DNA of 29,080 nt from a virus, in IMG/VR virus record IMGVR_UViG_3300022074_000269, positions 1 to 29,080 of that record, one strand, 5' to 3'. Shown here piece after piece: positions 12,276 to 21,331 of this stretch. The notes under the pieces were generated by a model, which worked only from the letters and a program-made list of their open reading frames with translations, did no database searches and was not told where the DNA came from. Positions within the stretch are counted from its first letter, which is position 1. Each line of letters starts with the position of its first letter. The position numbers and the translations under genes are program-made.

Positions 12276-14029
12276 ATATACCAAATATAGAACAGGACTA
12301 TGGACCAACTCAACCACTCTCAGAAGAGATACATGCTACGAAATATCGTGGTAAGGGAGAATCATTTAAAGAAGCAATGACTAGGGTTGCTGAAGCACTA
12401 AAAGATAATGAGCCACACTTCAATAACTTTAGAAACATTTTGTACAACCAACGCTTCCTTCCTGCAGGTAGGGTGCAGTCTGCAATGGGAGCACCAAGAC
12501 GTGTTACTCCTTACAACTGCTTTGTCTCTGCTACGATAGAGGATAGCATGGATGGTATCATGGAAGCTGCAAGACGTGCAGCAGAAACAATGAGACTAGG
12601 TGGTGGCATTGGCTACGACTTTTCTACTCTACGTCCTCGTAATGCACTGATACGTTCTTTAGATAGTAGATCAAGTGGTCCTCTGTCTTTCATGGGAATC
12701 TTTGATGCTATCTGTGATACTATTTCTTCAGCAGGTCACAGGCGTGGAGCACAGATGGGTGTCCTAAGAGTAGATCATCCAGACATCGAACAATTTATTA
12801 CAGCAAAGAACAACAAGGATAAGCTTACAAAGTTTAATATCTCTGTGGGTGTGACTGACGAGTTCATGCAAGCAGTCAAGGAAGACAAAGACTTTGATCT
12901 TAAGTTTGAGGATAGAGTTTACAAGACTGTAAGTGCGACTGCACTCTGGGATCAAATCTTACGCAGCACATGGGACTGGGCAGAACCAGGTATCCTCTTT
13001 ATTGATCGTATTAATAAGAAGAATAATCTACAATACTGTGAAACTATTGCAGCTACAAACCCTTGTGGTGAGCAGCCACTTCCCCCTAATGGTGCATGTC
13101 TCTTAGGTTCTTTTAACCTAACCAAGTACATTGTAGAACATGAGGACAAGTTTGTTTTCAACATGAACCAACTACGTAACGACATACCACATGTTGTACG
13201 AGCAATGGACAACGTTGTAGATAGAGCAACCTATCCCCTAAAGGAACAAGAAGAGGAAGCTAAGAGTAAACGTAGGATGGGGCTTGGTGTTACTGGTGTG
13301 GCAAATGCTATTGAAGCACTAGGCTTTGAGTATGGTAGTGAACGTTTCATACAAACTCTTGAAGAGATAATGGGAGTGATTAGGGATGTTGCATACACTA
13401 CGTCTGTTGAGTTGGCTATGGAGAAGGGTCCATTTCCTTTATTTGATAAAGCTTATCTTGAGTCTGGTTTTACTAGGTCTTTACCTCCTCACATATTTGA
13501 TCTCATTGGGGAGCATGGTATTCGTAATAGTCATCTTCTTTCTGTTGCACCAACAGGAACTATCAGTCTCTCAGCAGACAACATCTCTTCAGGTATTGAG
13601 CCAGTCTTTGCCTATCACACAGAAAGAATTATCCAAACCTTCGATGGACCCAAGGTTGAACGAGTAGAGGATTATGGATTCAGAGTGTTTGGAGTTAAGG
13701 GTAAGACAGCAGATGAACTATCTGTGTTCGATCACGTAAAAGTATTGAATGCTGCATCTCGCTTTGTTGACTCAGCCTGTTCTAAAACCTGTAACACAGG
13801 TGAAGAAGTTACATGGGAAGAGTTTAAGCAGGTATACATGGATGCTTATGATGGTGGTGCTTCTGGATGTACAACATTCAGAGCAGCAGGAAAACGATTT
13901 GGTATTCTTAACGTAGCTACCCCAGAGGAAGTTACCCAAGAAGATGATATTGAGGAGACCCAGGACTTTGTAGACGAGGGTGGTGCTTGTTACTTTGACC
14001 CTGCTACAGGACTTCGTAAGTGTGAATGA
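12272..14029 (+). CDS. nrdJ: Class II (adenosylcobalamin-dependent) ribonucleotide reductase, 585 aa
   Basis: This enzyme makes deoxyribonucleotides from ribonucleotides for phage DNA synthesis, using B12. The radical cysteine lies in NPCGEQPLPPNGACLLGS (Cys265), the redox pair is Cys83 (PYNCFV) and Cys276, and VAPTGTISL follows further on. The C-terminus has Cys573 and Cys584 (GGACYFDPATGLRKCE), probably the shuttle cysteines that re-reduce the active site. The N-terminal ATP-cone regulatory domain of longer NrdJ proteins is absent, so dATP inhibition may be lacking. No separate class I small subunit is present. The host must supply B12. It overlaps mazG and the next gene by four bases each. 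Confidence 0.93.
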   Translation: MNIPNIEQDYGPTQPLSEEIHATKYRGKGESFKEAMTRVAEALKDNEPHFNNFRNILYNQRFLPAGRVQSAMGAPRRVTPYNCFVSATIEDSMDGIMEAARRAAETMRLGGGIGYDFSTLRPRNALIRSLDSRSSGPLSFMGIFDAICDTISSAGHRRGAQMGVLRVDHPDIEQFITAKNNKDKLTKFNISVGVTDEFMQAVKEDKDFDLKFEDRVYKTVSATALWDQILRSTWDWAEPGILFIDRINKKNNLQYCETIAATNPCGEQPLPPNGACLLGSFNLTKYIVEHEDKFVFNMNQLRNDIPHVVRAMDNVVDRATYPLKEQEEEAKSKRRMGLGVTGVANAIEALGFEYGSERFIQTLEEIMGVIRDVAYTTSVELAMEKGPFPLFDKAYLESGFTRSLPPHIFDLIGEHGIRNSHLLSVAPTGTISLSADNISSGIEPVFAYHTERIIQTFDGPKVERVEDYGFRVFGVKGKTADELSVFDHVKVLNAASRFVDSACSKTCNTGEEVTWEEFKQVYMDAYDGGASGCTTFRAAGKRFGILNVATPEEVTQEDDIEETQDFVDEGGACYFDPATGLRKCE

Positions 14030-14232
14030 GTATACCTCATGTAAGAAGAAGGATTGCTCCTAGATTTGGGAGCACTCCCTCACCCTGCATCAAAGTTTGT
14101 GAGATAGATGATGAAGGATTTTGCACAGGGTGTAAAAGAACTATTGACGAAATAAGAAATTGGATGATAATGTCTGACTACGAGCAGACAATGTTGCTTG
14201 CAGAACTCAAGTGGAGAAAACATCATGGCTAA
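14026..14232 (+). CDS. DUF1289-family cysteine-rich protein, 68 aa
   Basis: SPCIKVCEIDDEGFCTGCKR contains the four conserved cysteines and the T/CxGCxRT style motif of DUF1289, a small bacterial family predicted to bind a metal or Fe-S cluster. The last helix (IRNWMIMSDYEQTMLLAELK) matches the family pattern of a Trp followed by a polar helix. Its biochemical role is unknown. Start overlaps the nrdJ stop as ATGA, so it is translated with nrdJ and might act as a redox or cofactor partner, which is speculation. Confidence 0.85.
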   Translation: MSIPHVRRRIAPRFGSTPSPCIKVCEIDDEGFCTGCKRTIDEIRNWMIMSDYEQTMLLAELKWRKHHG

Positions 14233-14380
14233 GGTACAGATTGTAGGAGTAGCAGCCAAGTCTCATCAGCCTACAAAAAAGAAAACTTCTCAGTCAAAGA
14301 GGATCTCTTCAATTAAATTTGGTTCTATGAATAAACATAAACGCAGGTCAACAAAACCATACAGAGGACAAGGCAAGTGA
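14225..14380 (+). CDS. Small very basic protein, 51 aa
   Basis: The product is short, rich in Lys, Arg, Ser and Gln (PTKKKTSQSKRISSIKF, then NKHKRRSTKPYRGQGK) and probably disordered. It could bind nucleic acid by charge. The ATG at 14225 has GTGGAG about eight bases upstream; a TTG at 14198 in frame is less likely. It overlaps the DUF1289 gene by eight bases and the next gene by four. Confidence 0.55.
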   Translation: MAKVQIVGVAAKSHQPTKKKTSQSKRISSIKFGSMNKHKRRSTKPYRGQGK

Positions 14381-14862
14381 AATCTGAAATTAAAAAAAGA
14401 AATATGGCTCAAGGCAATGAAGCAGAGCAAGAGTTTATTAGACTAAGAGGTGATAATTTTATTCGTAAGGCTAACTTTGAAGAAGATGTTAACGAACACT
14501 GGGATGTTCTTGATAAAGAATTTGGAAAGGTAGATGTTAAGTCTGGTAAACGTAGGTCTCACAAAGGACCAGTGGACTTCACAATCTGGTGGGAATTAAA
14601 AACAGTTAAGCGTCCACCTGATAATAAATCTCAACAGGGTTGGGGCGTACCTAATGGCATAGAACGAATGATAGCTGTTAGGTCTGAGGATTCTTATTAC
14701 CTGATAGATCCTGAAGATATTATTGATGACCTAAGAACCAGGTGTTCCTACAAGAACAAGGGTAACTTCTGTTTGTACTCTCGCCCAGGGAAAGAAGATC
14801 TTATTACTATCCTTCCCTTGGACTACGTTAAAGAATATGCGAAACATGTGGTGGAAGTATGA
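14377..14862 (+). CDS. Possible PDDEXK-type nuclease, 161 aa
   Basis: The sequence has NEAEQEF (a possible N-terminal Glu), EHWDVLDKEFGKVDVKSGKR in the middle and TIWWELKTV after it. A D-x(n)-VDVK pair followed by E-x-K is the layout of small PDDEXK nucleases and resolvase-like phage proteins. The C-terminal half (GVPNGIERMIAVRSEDSYYL) would complete the sheet. This is inference from motifs; it could be a relative without activity. GTG at 14377 overlaps the previous stop and follows AGGACAAGG; an ATG at 14404 is an alternative. Confidence 0.6.
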   Translation: MKSEIKKRNMAQGNEAEQEFIRLRGDNFIRKANFEEDVNEHWDVLDKEFGKVDVKSGKRRSHKGPVDFTIWWELKTVKRPPDNKSQQGWGVPNGIERMIAVRSEDSYYLIDPEDIIDDLRTRCSYKNKGNFCLYSRPGKEDLITILPLDYVKEYAKHVVEV

Positions 14863-15074
14863 CTGATAAACGAAAGCAGGTTGGTGGCACACACTACCAG
14901 AACTTAGCTATAGAGCCTATTGATTATATCTTAGCCAATGAACTAGACTTCTGTGAAGGTAACGTTGTTAAGTATGTCTCTCGTTGGCGTACTAAGGGTG
15001 GCATCCAGGATCTAGAGAAAGCCATACAGAACATAGAGTTTTTAATAGAGAGGGCTGAAGAAGAGAATGAGTAA
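14859..15074 (+). CDS. DUF3310-family protein, 71 aa
   Basis: VGGTHYQNLAIEPIDYILAN followed by FCEGNVVKYVSRWRTKGGIQ and DLEKAIQNIEFLIE is the full signature of DUF3310, a small family widespread in tailed phages and sometimes labelled as nucleotide kinase-like without proof. Its function is unknown. In many phages it lies among nucleotide-metabolism genes, as here. It overlaps its upstream neighbour by four bases and the downstream one by eight. Confidence 0.88.
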   Translation: MTDKRKQVGGTHYQNLAIEPIDYILANELDFCEGNVVKYVSRWRTKGGIQDLEKAIQNIEFLIERAEEENE

Positions 15075-15297
15075 GCCCACAAAAAAGAAAACCCTTGAGC
15101 AAGAAGCCCAAGAGTTTATCAAAGAAGAGATTCCTAGTGATGATGTATCAACTAGGGATTACTTTGCAGGTGCAGCACTGTCAGGTTTACTAGCAGCATC
15201 TGGGAAGTACTTACGATCAGACGAGATCATTAATCAAGCATTCTGTTATTCCTGTCTGATGCTTGACTATAAAAAGAATAAAGATAAATCGTCTTAA
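15067..15297 (+). CDS. Conserved-type small phage protein, 76 aa
   Basis: A basic N-terminus (MSKPTKKKTLEQEAQEFIKE) is followed by STRDYFAGAALSGLLAASGK and a cysteine-containing helix. The 'DYFA-x-x-AL-x-GLLA' segment recurs in small proteins of many tailed phages, function unknown to me. It is the last plus-strand gene of the replication and metabolism block; its stop lies three bases before the terminator stem. Confidence 0.65.
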   Translation: MSKPTKKKTLEQEAQEFIKEEIPSDDVSTRDYFAGAALSGLLAASGKYLRSDEIINQAFCYSCLMLDYKKNKDKSS

Positions 15298-15300
15298 ACT

Positions 15301-15331
15301 AAACCCCCAGGAATTAACTGGGGGTTTTTTT
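15301..15331. terminator. Strong bidirectional rho-independent terminator
   Basis: AAACCCCCAG (15301-15310) pairs perfectly with CTGGGGGTTT (15318-15327) around a seven-base loop, followed on the plus strand by seven Ts (15325-15331). On the minus strand the transcript ends in the T-rich TTTAGTTT. It lies exactly between convergent plus and minus blocks, and its T-run touches the stop codon of the minus-strand 1199-aa gene (15330-15332). Confidence 0.93.
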
Positions 15332-18300
15332 AATCATCTATTGGCACAGGAATAGGAGAATTTATTTTTACAGGAGGAACTTCTGTCTTCTTGTCTTTAT
15401 AATTTTCTCTTACAAACTTTATCAATCTCATTCTATTATCCATTTCTTCTTCGATGTCTGAAGAGTCTTGTAAAAATTCAAGAGCAGTGTTGTATTTCTC
15501 TGGTTCGTTTTGAGTCATCAACATAACTGCATCATCAAATGTTGAGATACCAGATGCTTCTAACTCAGCTTGTTCTAACAAGTATACGTTCCTAACAAAA
15601 CCTGCTGCTCTTGTCCTCCCTGGACCCTTCTCGTACATCACATTAAAAGCTTCTGTCATTTGTTCTTCTGTCTCTTGAACAATAGGGTTTACAAAAAAAT
15701 CTACCAGGGCTTCTTTCTTTGCTTGGTTGTCAGTTAGCTCATCGTAAGTTTGTCCTGCAAACTCTGGATTTTTTAAAGGCAACTTAGTTGTAGATCTCCA
15801 CTCATCAAACCTCTCAGCCAACGATGGATACTCTTTGCCATAGCCTACTGCTAAGAACTTGTTCACTGCATAGTCTACTGCAGGGTTCTCAATTTTACTT
15901 TTTCCATAAAGAGTATACTCAGGTATTCCTAGCTTATTTAATTCTTTTTGGATTCCTGTTGAAGGAGGTTCTTCTGTAAAACCAAACTGTTTAGTTATAG
16001 GATTCCACCCCCCAACTGGAGTTGGATTAAATATATTATATTTTTTTAAATCTATTCCATTTTCATTTCTGTTTGATTGGGTAATGCTAAAAGCAGGAGT
16101 ATCTATTATAAATCTAGTCATTTGATTTAGAGTTACCTGGCTCTTAAACATATCTCCAAAAAAGTTCCTTTCACCTATGAGTGATACATTCCCATCTTCA
16201 CTTGTGTCTCCACCTCTAGCATCTCTACTATATGGAGATCCTCTTGATGGACCATAGAGTTGTCCTTGAACATCTCTAGCAATCGTAGCAGGATAAGTAA
16301 ACGTAGATATTATATCTCCTGCTTTTTTCTGAGCGTCCTCATCCCACTTACCTTTTGCAATAGATGTTACCATAGCTCCAACTAGACCAGGATCAAAACC
16401 AAGATCAGTCATACCACCCAACACATCTGATAAATCTTTTTTAGCTTTCTCTCCAAAAGGTAAAGGGTTATCTAAAGTTGGCATAGACTCTGGAATAGTA
16501 TAACCCATACCCTCCAGTGAACTCCCAAGAACACCTGACCTGTAGATCCAGTCACCAATCAAAAGGTTAGCAGCCCAAGGTCCTGCGACACGACCAACAT
16601 CTGTCTCTGCACCAGTTCCAGTTATATCAAACTTACTATAATCTATCTCGCCTTGTTTTTCTGCAGCAGCCCAGACGCCACCCATTGTAAGCATAGCGCC
16701 AGTCATTTGACGTGCTGTTCTATCTGTCCCTGTTTTAAACACGTCACCAACAAGAGTAAGATTTTCTTTACCTGTTTTGTAAGTTAGTTTTTCGAGTTGA
16801 TCTAAGCCACCTGTTACAATCCCAATGGGCGTATAGTCGTTTATGTATTCCAAATGATTTGCAATGTATCTTGGAAATGGCATGTCTAAACCTGAAGAAA
16901 CTACAAAAGGTAATTGTTTGTGTAGCCTCTGTATTTCTTGAGCACCCTTACCAAATAAAGAGTTATCACCTTCAAACCCTCTTTGAAAAGTAAATCTCTT
17001 GGCGTAGTCTGTAGCTTCAGATAAAATACCAGAAGATCTTAAAGCGTCTAGATCTGTGTGTAATTCTAAGTACTCTTTAAAATTAGAGCCAAGGGCAGGG
17101 TTGTTTAATTCTCTTAGTTTCCTGTCAACAGCACCATAGAATGCACCTTGTTTAAACACTGAATCAGTAGCCATGTTTAATGTGTTAACAAACCTAGCCC
17201 CTCTGTTCAGAAAACTTGATGATTGACTTACATCTCCAATTCTTTGTGATTCATAAAATAAACTAGCAAATTGTTCAGGAGAATCCTCAAGCAACATAGC
17301 TCCCAAAACTTCTGCTTCTACTCTGTTAGTAGTAAAGCCTTTCATTACAGATAGAGTTTTTCCAGTCCATCTTCTAGTTACTTTACCATCAGCGCCACGA
17401 ACCCCAACAGTACTATTTAAAACGTCTGTCCAAAAAGCATCTGACATATCTATAATAGTATTTCCAGTACCTGTTGCAACGTTAGCTATAGTTGTACCAA
17501 GCTGAGAAGTCATAAAAGCAATTCTGGTAGAGTCTAGATCTTGTAAACCCCCATACCCTTTTCTTAACAAGCCACCACCTTCAGCTTCTCTAACTATCTT
17601 TAAAGTTTGATCACCTGTAAATACAGATGCTCCTCTGCTATTTAGTATATCAATATTTTCTTGCACTGCCCTTCGTATCTTAGAGCCTTCAGCTAGAGTA
17701 GAACCTGCTTTAGAAAGCTCTGCCATCCACACGTATGACAACTCTTCAGCAGAAAGATTGTATGTTTTTCTTATCTGAGTAATTGTATCAGAAGTGATAT
17801 CTCCTTTAGCAAGACCATCTGCTACAGCCTCTGTTATTCTTTGGCCTGGCTTTAAATTTAATTTTTCTTTTAGTTCTATACTGGCAGCAGCAATACCTCT
17901 GATTGTATTCATATCTAGACCAGGAGCTATCATACCATTGTAGTTAGGATCTAGAAAATTATTAAATATTTCTTGACCCATTTGAACTTTATCTTCTGAA
18001 AGTTTTGAAAGAGGAACTCCTGCTTCTCTTGCTCTCAGTATAGCTGCCATATCTACAACGTTACTTGTAACATCACTCAAGTCACCAGGAGATATGTTAC
18101 TACTACTTAACTTTGATAGAGCAAGTTTAGCTGCTTGTTTAGCTTGTACTCTTGCTTTCTCTGCTTGATCAACCAAAACATCCATAGCTTTGTTTTTTGT
18201 ACTCTGATTCCAAGCTCCACCAAATCCACCAAGAGGTACAGCTATTGCTGTGTCCACTGCAGTATCAACTAAAAGATCCATCCCTGTATATTCTTTACCA

Positions 18301-18929
18301 TAAGCCTTTTCTCTAGTCTCACCTCTTGAGTATGCACCCACTAAAGAGAATGGAGTTTCAGTGGCAACAGCACCTGCACTTCCTTTTAGAAATCCTTTGG
18401 TAATAGATGTTTTCTTTAAATTTTCTTTAAGGGTTTTCTTTGTTATACCCCTTTCCAACATTTCTTGAGCATACTTTCTAATGCTCATCTGAGTTGCTTT
18501 GGATGCTGCCTTTGCTGCAATTTTAGTTCCTACTCCAAAACCAAAAGTAGCAAGAGTTACACCAGTTGAAGGAGAGAAGATACCTGCAGTTGCATAATCC
18601 CAAGCACCTGCTAGTTTTCCTGTGCCTCCACCACCTGTTACATCCATTGCTTGCATTAGTTTAGCAAAAGATTCTTGACCCTCTACAGAAACCTCTTTGT
18701 CATTCTTTTGAATGTAAAGTAAATCAAATGCTGCAGTGACCTCATTCATACTCTGCCATCTCATGTGCTGTACGAAATCTCTAGCAAGAGACTTAGTGTC
18801 TTTTACTTCTTCATCTGAATAATTATAACGACCACCTTGAAAGAAATTTTTTAAGTCTTGATCGAACTCAGAATTTCCAACTAGATCCATAAAATCTTTT
18901 TCTTCAGCCTCCTGTAGGTAGCTCATCAT
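15330..18929 (-). CDS. Large internal virion/ejection-type protein, 1199 aa
   Basis: I do not recognise a named family, but size and context fit the largest internal core protein of podoviruses (T7 gp16 position), which enters the cell envelope during DNA ejection. Small-residue and hydrophobic stretches (AGIFSPSTGVTLATFGFGVG near residue 115, and near 225-240 VDTAIAVPLGGFGGAW) could span membranes; between them lie basic helices (KIAAKAASKATQMSIRKYAQ). No lysozyme motif is visible; the transglycosylase is encoded separately three genes upstream. The start overlaps the previous gene by four bases. It is the last gene of the minus-strand block. Confidence 0.7.
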   Translation of the reverse strand: MMSYLQEAEEKDFMDLVGNSEFDQDLKNFFQGGRYNYSDEEVKDTKSLARDFVQHMRWQSMNEVTAAFDLLYIQKNDKEVSVEGQESFAKLMQAMDVTGGGGTGKLAGAWDYATAGIFSPSTGVTLATFGFGVGTKIAAKAASKATQMSIRKYAQEMLERGITKKTLKENLKKTSITKGFLKGSAGAVATETPFSLVGAYSRGETREKAYGKEYTGMDLLVDTAVDTAIAVPLGGFGGAWNQSTKNKAMDVLVDQAEKARVQAKQAAKLALSKLSSSNISPGDLSDVTSNVVDMAAILRAREAGVPLSKLSEDKVQMGQEIFNNFLDPNYNGMIAPGLDMNTIRGIAAASIELKEKLNLKPGQRITEAVADGLAKGDITSDTITQIRKTYNLSAEELSYVWMAELSKAGSTLAEGSKIRRAVQENIDILNSRGASVFTGDQTLKIVREAEGGGLLRKGYGGLQDLDSTRIAFMTSQLGTTIANVATGTGNTIIDMSDAFWTDVLNSTVGVRGADGKVTRRWTGKTLSVMKGFTTNRVEAEVLGAMLLEDSPEQFASLFYESQRIGDVSQSSSFLNRGARFVNTLNMATDSVFKQGAFYGAVDRKLRELNNPALGSNFKEYLELHTDLDALRSSGILSEATDYAKRFTFQRGFEGDNSLFGKGAQEIQRLHKQLPFVVSSGLDMPFPRYIANHLEYINDYTPIGIVTGGLDQLEKLTYKTGKENLTLVGDVFKTGTDRTARQMTGAMLTMGGVWAAAEKQGEIDYSKFDITGTGAETDVGRVAGPWAANLLIGDWIYRSGVLGSSLEGMGYTIPESMPTLDNPLPFGEKAKKDLSDVLGGMTDLGFDPGLVGAMVTSIAKGKWDEDAQKKAGDIISTFTYPATIARDVQGQLYGPSRGSPYSRDARGGDTSEDGNVSLIGERNFFGDMFKSQVTLNQMTRFIIDTPAFSITQSNRNENGIDLKKYNIFNPTPVGGWNPITKQFGFTEEPPSTGIQKELNKLGIPEYTLYGKSKIENPAVDYAVNKFLAVGYGKEYPSLAERFDEWRSTTKLPLKNPEFAGQTYDELTDNQAKKEALVDFFVNPIVQETEEQMTEAFNVMYEKGPGRTRAAGFVRNVYLLEQAELEASGISTFDDAVMLMTQNEPEKYNTALEFLQDSSDIEEEMDNRMRLIKFVRENYKDKKTEVPPVKINSPIPVPIDD

Positions 18930-19807
18930 CTGTATCTATCCCAAGTAAACTGTGGGTTTGTAAATGATTCATCTAAGTTATCATTTATTATATCTACATC
19001 TAAACCATTGGCAGGTCTAATTTTATTAACAACCTCAAACACTGCATTGACTGGTGACAAAGTATTGAAAGGACTTTCTGCTAACTCTGTAGCCTTCTGT
19101 TCTAAATCAGTCATAAGATTTTCTACTTTATCTGATCCTTCTTTATTAGGATTGATAACAAATCTTTCCATCTCCTGATTATAACTAAAGTAATCATTAA
19201 ACATAATGTGAAGTGTATCACCTACTTGTTTTTTAATATTATTTTGATCAGAAAGACTTATCTTGTACCCTTTTGTTGCAGTAATATCAAAAGGTTTATC
19301 TATTTTTGGTGATGCAACACCACCTGTATAAGACATTAAATTAGCTAAAGCATTATCAAAATCTTCTCTGTCTGTAGCATTGTAAGCATTCAACATAGCT
19401 TGTGTTTGTCCCTCAGAATTAGTTAAGTCTCCAGACAATCCAATACCAACAGCCTTTGATAATTCAACATCATCATCTATTCTTTTCTCAAGACCTACGT
19501 TTAATGTTGTGATATAATCAGGGTCTATCCTATCTTTACCATCCACTATCTTAGCTAGTTGGAAATTAAGTTGACCAGTCATTTCTAATGCAGTTGCCAC
19601 TCGTTTTGTAAAACCCATTTCAATAGCAGTATCAATCCTGGCAGTTCTTTCTTTTGCAGAATCTGTTCTAGCATTAATACGTTCCATGATGTCAGGAAGA
19701 ACCATGTCTTTAAGTTTTGAAAGTTGAGTTTGCATAAACTCATCAGCCCTTATTCGTAAATCTTCTTGACGATTAAGTTCTTCAACAACACCTTTAACAA
19801 AACTCAT
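18926..19807 (-). CDS. Putative virion-associated helical protein, 293 aa
   Basis: The protein is mainly helical and charged (KGVVEELNRQEDLRIRADEF and on), with no signal peptide and no catalytic motif I can see. A mixed domain follows around residues 160-230 (FDITATKGYKISLSDQNN). It is placed between the proline-rich protein and the giant protein of the ejection cassette, the place of T7 gp15-like proteins, so an internal core or tail-tunnel role is inferred from position only. Start is two bases after the upstream gene's stop. Confidence 0.6.
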   Translation of the reverse strand: MSFVKGVVEELNRQEDLRIRADEFMQTQLSKLKDMVLPDIMERINARTDSAKERTARIDTAIEMGFTKRVATALEMTGQLNFQLAKIVDGKDRIDPDYITTLNVGLEKRIDDDVELSKAVGIGLSGDLTNSEGQTQAMLNAYNATDREDFDNALANLMSYTGGVASPKIDKPFDITATKGYKISLSDQNNIKKQVGDTLHIMFNDYFSYNQEMERFVINPNKEGSDKVENLMTDLEQKATELAESPFNTLSPVNAVFEVVNKIRPANGLDVDIINDNLDESFTNPQFTWDRYR

Positions 19808-19809
19808 TA

Positions 19810-20475
19810 CTATGCCCTCGCCATAAGACCTTTAGGTTCAGCCTTTGGCTCACCAAGATCCATTTCTATTTGCGCAGTTTCCTCTGCTCTTGGAGCATTC
19901 TTCACTACACTTTTTTTCTTATTAGACTTACGTACCATATTTTTTAAAACAGATAATTGTTTTTTATCTTCATCATTATTTTCAAAGCCACTCTTGTAAG
20001 GAACTTGCAGTTCATCTAAAGCCACTTCTATAAACTCGTGAACTGTAGGAGATATAATTAAACTAGTATCAATTGTGTGAATACCCTCAGATACTGCACC
20101 CCTCATGATACCCTCTACTAGATCTTTAACAGGAACTTCTTTTTGTACAACTAAAACTACATTGTCTAGTATCTCTGGATCAGTCAGCCTGGTTACGTGG
20201 TAGCGTAAAGCTTCTTCAGGATCTGTAATTTCTGGTGGTCTTTCATAAGGTCTATTCTTTGGCTCAACAGTAAGAGACTGCCCAGGTATAGGTCTGTCAA
20301 ATGTTTTAGGTTGTGCTTTAGGTCTAGGTCTAGGTTTAGCTGCAGGTGCAGGTGCTGCAGGTCTTCTCGCAGCAGGTGCAGTGGGTTTCATATTAGCCAT
20401 CTGTCCTGGCATCTTTTGATTATATATGGGTCTAGCCATAGGATTCATTTTTTGTTGTGCTTTAGGATCTATCAT
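19810..20475 (-). CDS. Pro/Ala-rich structural-type protein, 221 aa
   Basis: Residues 1-80 are low-complexity, rich in Met, Pro, Ala, Lys and Arg (PAARRPAAPAPAAKPRPRPK), probably disordered. Residues 90-165 form a folded helical domain (ALRYHVTRLTDPEILDNVVL, then PTVHEFIEVALDELQVPY), and the tail is again basic and disordered. A disordered arm with a compact domain suits a virion or assembly protein, but no family is recognised. It is tightly packed between the transglycosylase and the 293-aa gene, two bases from each. Confidence 0.6.
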   Translation of the reverse strand: MIDPKAQQKMNPMARPIYNQKMPGQMANMKPTAPAARRPAAPAPAAKPRPRPKAQPKTFDRPIPGQSLTVEPKNRPYERPPEITDPEEALRYHVTRLTDPEILDNVVLVVQKEVPVKDLVEGIMRGAVSEGIHTIDTSLIISPTVHEFIEVALDELQVPYKSGFENNDEDKKQLSVLKNMVRKSNKKKSVVKNAPRAEETAQIEMDLGEPKAEPKGLMARA

Positions 20476-20477
20476 TA

Positions 20478-21269
20478 CTATCTACTCACTCTCTCAAAAT
20501 AATCCATAACAGACTGACCTGTTATATCTCCATCTCCTTCTGTTCTCCAGTTAGGATTTTGCTTCCAAGCTTTAGATCCTTTCTTATAGATAACAGTATC
20601 AGGATTATTTTTAACATCGTCTAGTTTGTTTGGAGCAGCTTGAAGTATAGCCAATGGTACACTTCCATCGTAGCCCCAGTAGTCTAAGTATTCTTCATAA
20701 AGTTCTAATTGTTTCACGTCACTCATATCACTTGCTTGTTTAGCAGTTATACCTTTATCCTCAAACACCCCACCTTTTTGAAATTGTGTAGGAATAAACT
20801 GTACGAGTGTTACAGCTTTACTCTCAGGGTTTATTGCTTTGGTATCCATACTACTTTCACCCTGTATAATTCTATAAAATTCATTTGAAGGTATGCCATA
20901 CTTCTCAGACATTTTTTCTATTTGATTAATAGCAAGACTACTTAAAGAACCTTGAGCCTTTTCAGGATATGACAACTCAGTTCCATCTTCCTCTACGATA
21001 GATCCTTGAGAAACAGATCTAGGTTTTGTCTTCATCATGTTTGCAAACAATGATTCACTACTATTTCTTAGTGCAGACCTATAGTCTGTCATAGTATCTA
21101 GAGGATCTTTAGGTCTTGCTTTTGGTTTTAGTTTATTGGGTATACCCCCCAAAGCTTTTTGAGCTTGAGATTTACCAGAAGAAACAGAATACTTTGTCCT
21201 TAACTTTGCAACCCTTTCAGACGCTTTAAGAACACTGTCCTCACTCTTAGGAGCAAGTTTATAACTCAT
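20478..21269 (-). CDS. Lytic transglycosylase (SLT-type) virion protein, 263 aa
   Basis: The C-terminal half is a soluble lytic transglycosylase domain: EKYGIPSNEFYRIIQGESSM with catalytic Glu138, INPESKAVTLVQFIPTQF, and a later helix with VPLAILQAAPN. It would cut peptidoglycan locally when DNA is ejected. The first 110 residues are basic and disordered-like. The ATG at 21269 is preferred because GGGAG lies about eight bases upstream; a start at 21314 would add a 15-residue hydrophobic leader resembling a signal peptide, with a poor site. In T7 this activity is fused to gp16; here it is a separate gene. Confidence 0.8.
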   Translation of the reverse strand: MSYKLAPKSEDSVLKASERVAKLRTKYSVSSGKSQAQKALGGIPNKLKPKARPKDPLDTMTDYRSALRNSSESLFANMMKTKPRSVSQGSIVEEDGTELSYPEKAQGSLSSLAINQIEKMSEKYGIPSNEFYRIIQGESSMDTKAINPESKAVTLVQFIPTQFQKGGVFEDKGITAKQASDMSDVKQLELYEEYLDYWGYDGSVPLAILQAAPNKLDDVKNNPDTVIYKKGSKAWKQNPNWRTEGDGDITGQSVMDYFERVSR

Positions 21270-21331
21270 TGTAAAACTCCCAAGAAAAAATACTATAAAG
21301 ATAAATCTTTGCATTAATCATTTTATATACC

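Noticed and set aside
13386-13667. 93-aa leucine-rich frame inside nrdJ, looking like a membrane protein
   Set aside because: The hydrophobic residues come from reading the nrdJ codons in another frame; nrdJ itself is intact there.
20300-20400. GCAGGTG-type repeats read as a tandem repeat element
   Set aside because: They are explained by Ala/Pro codons in the disordered arm of the 221-aa protein.
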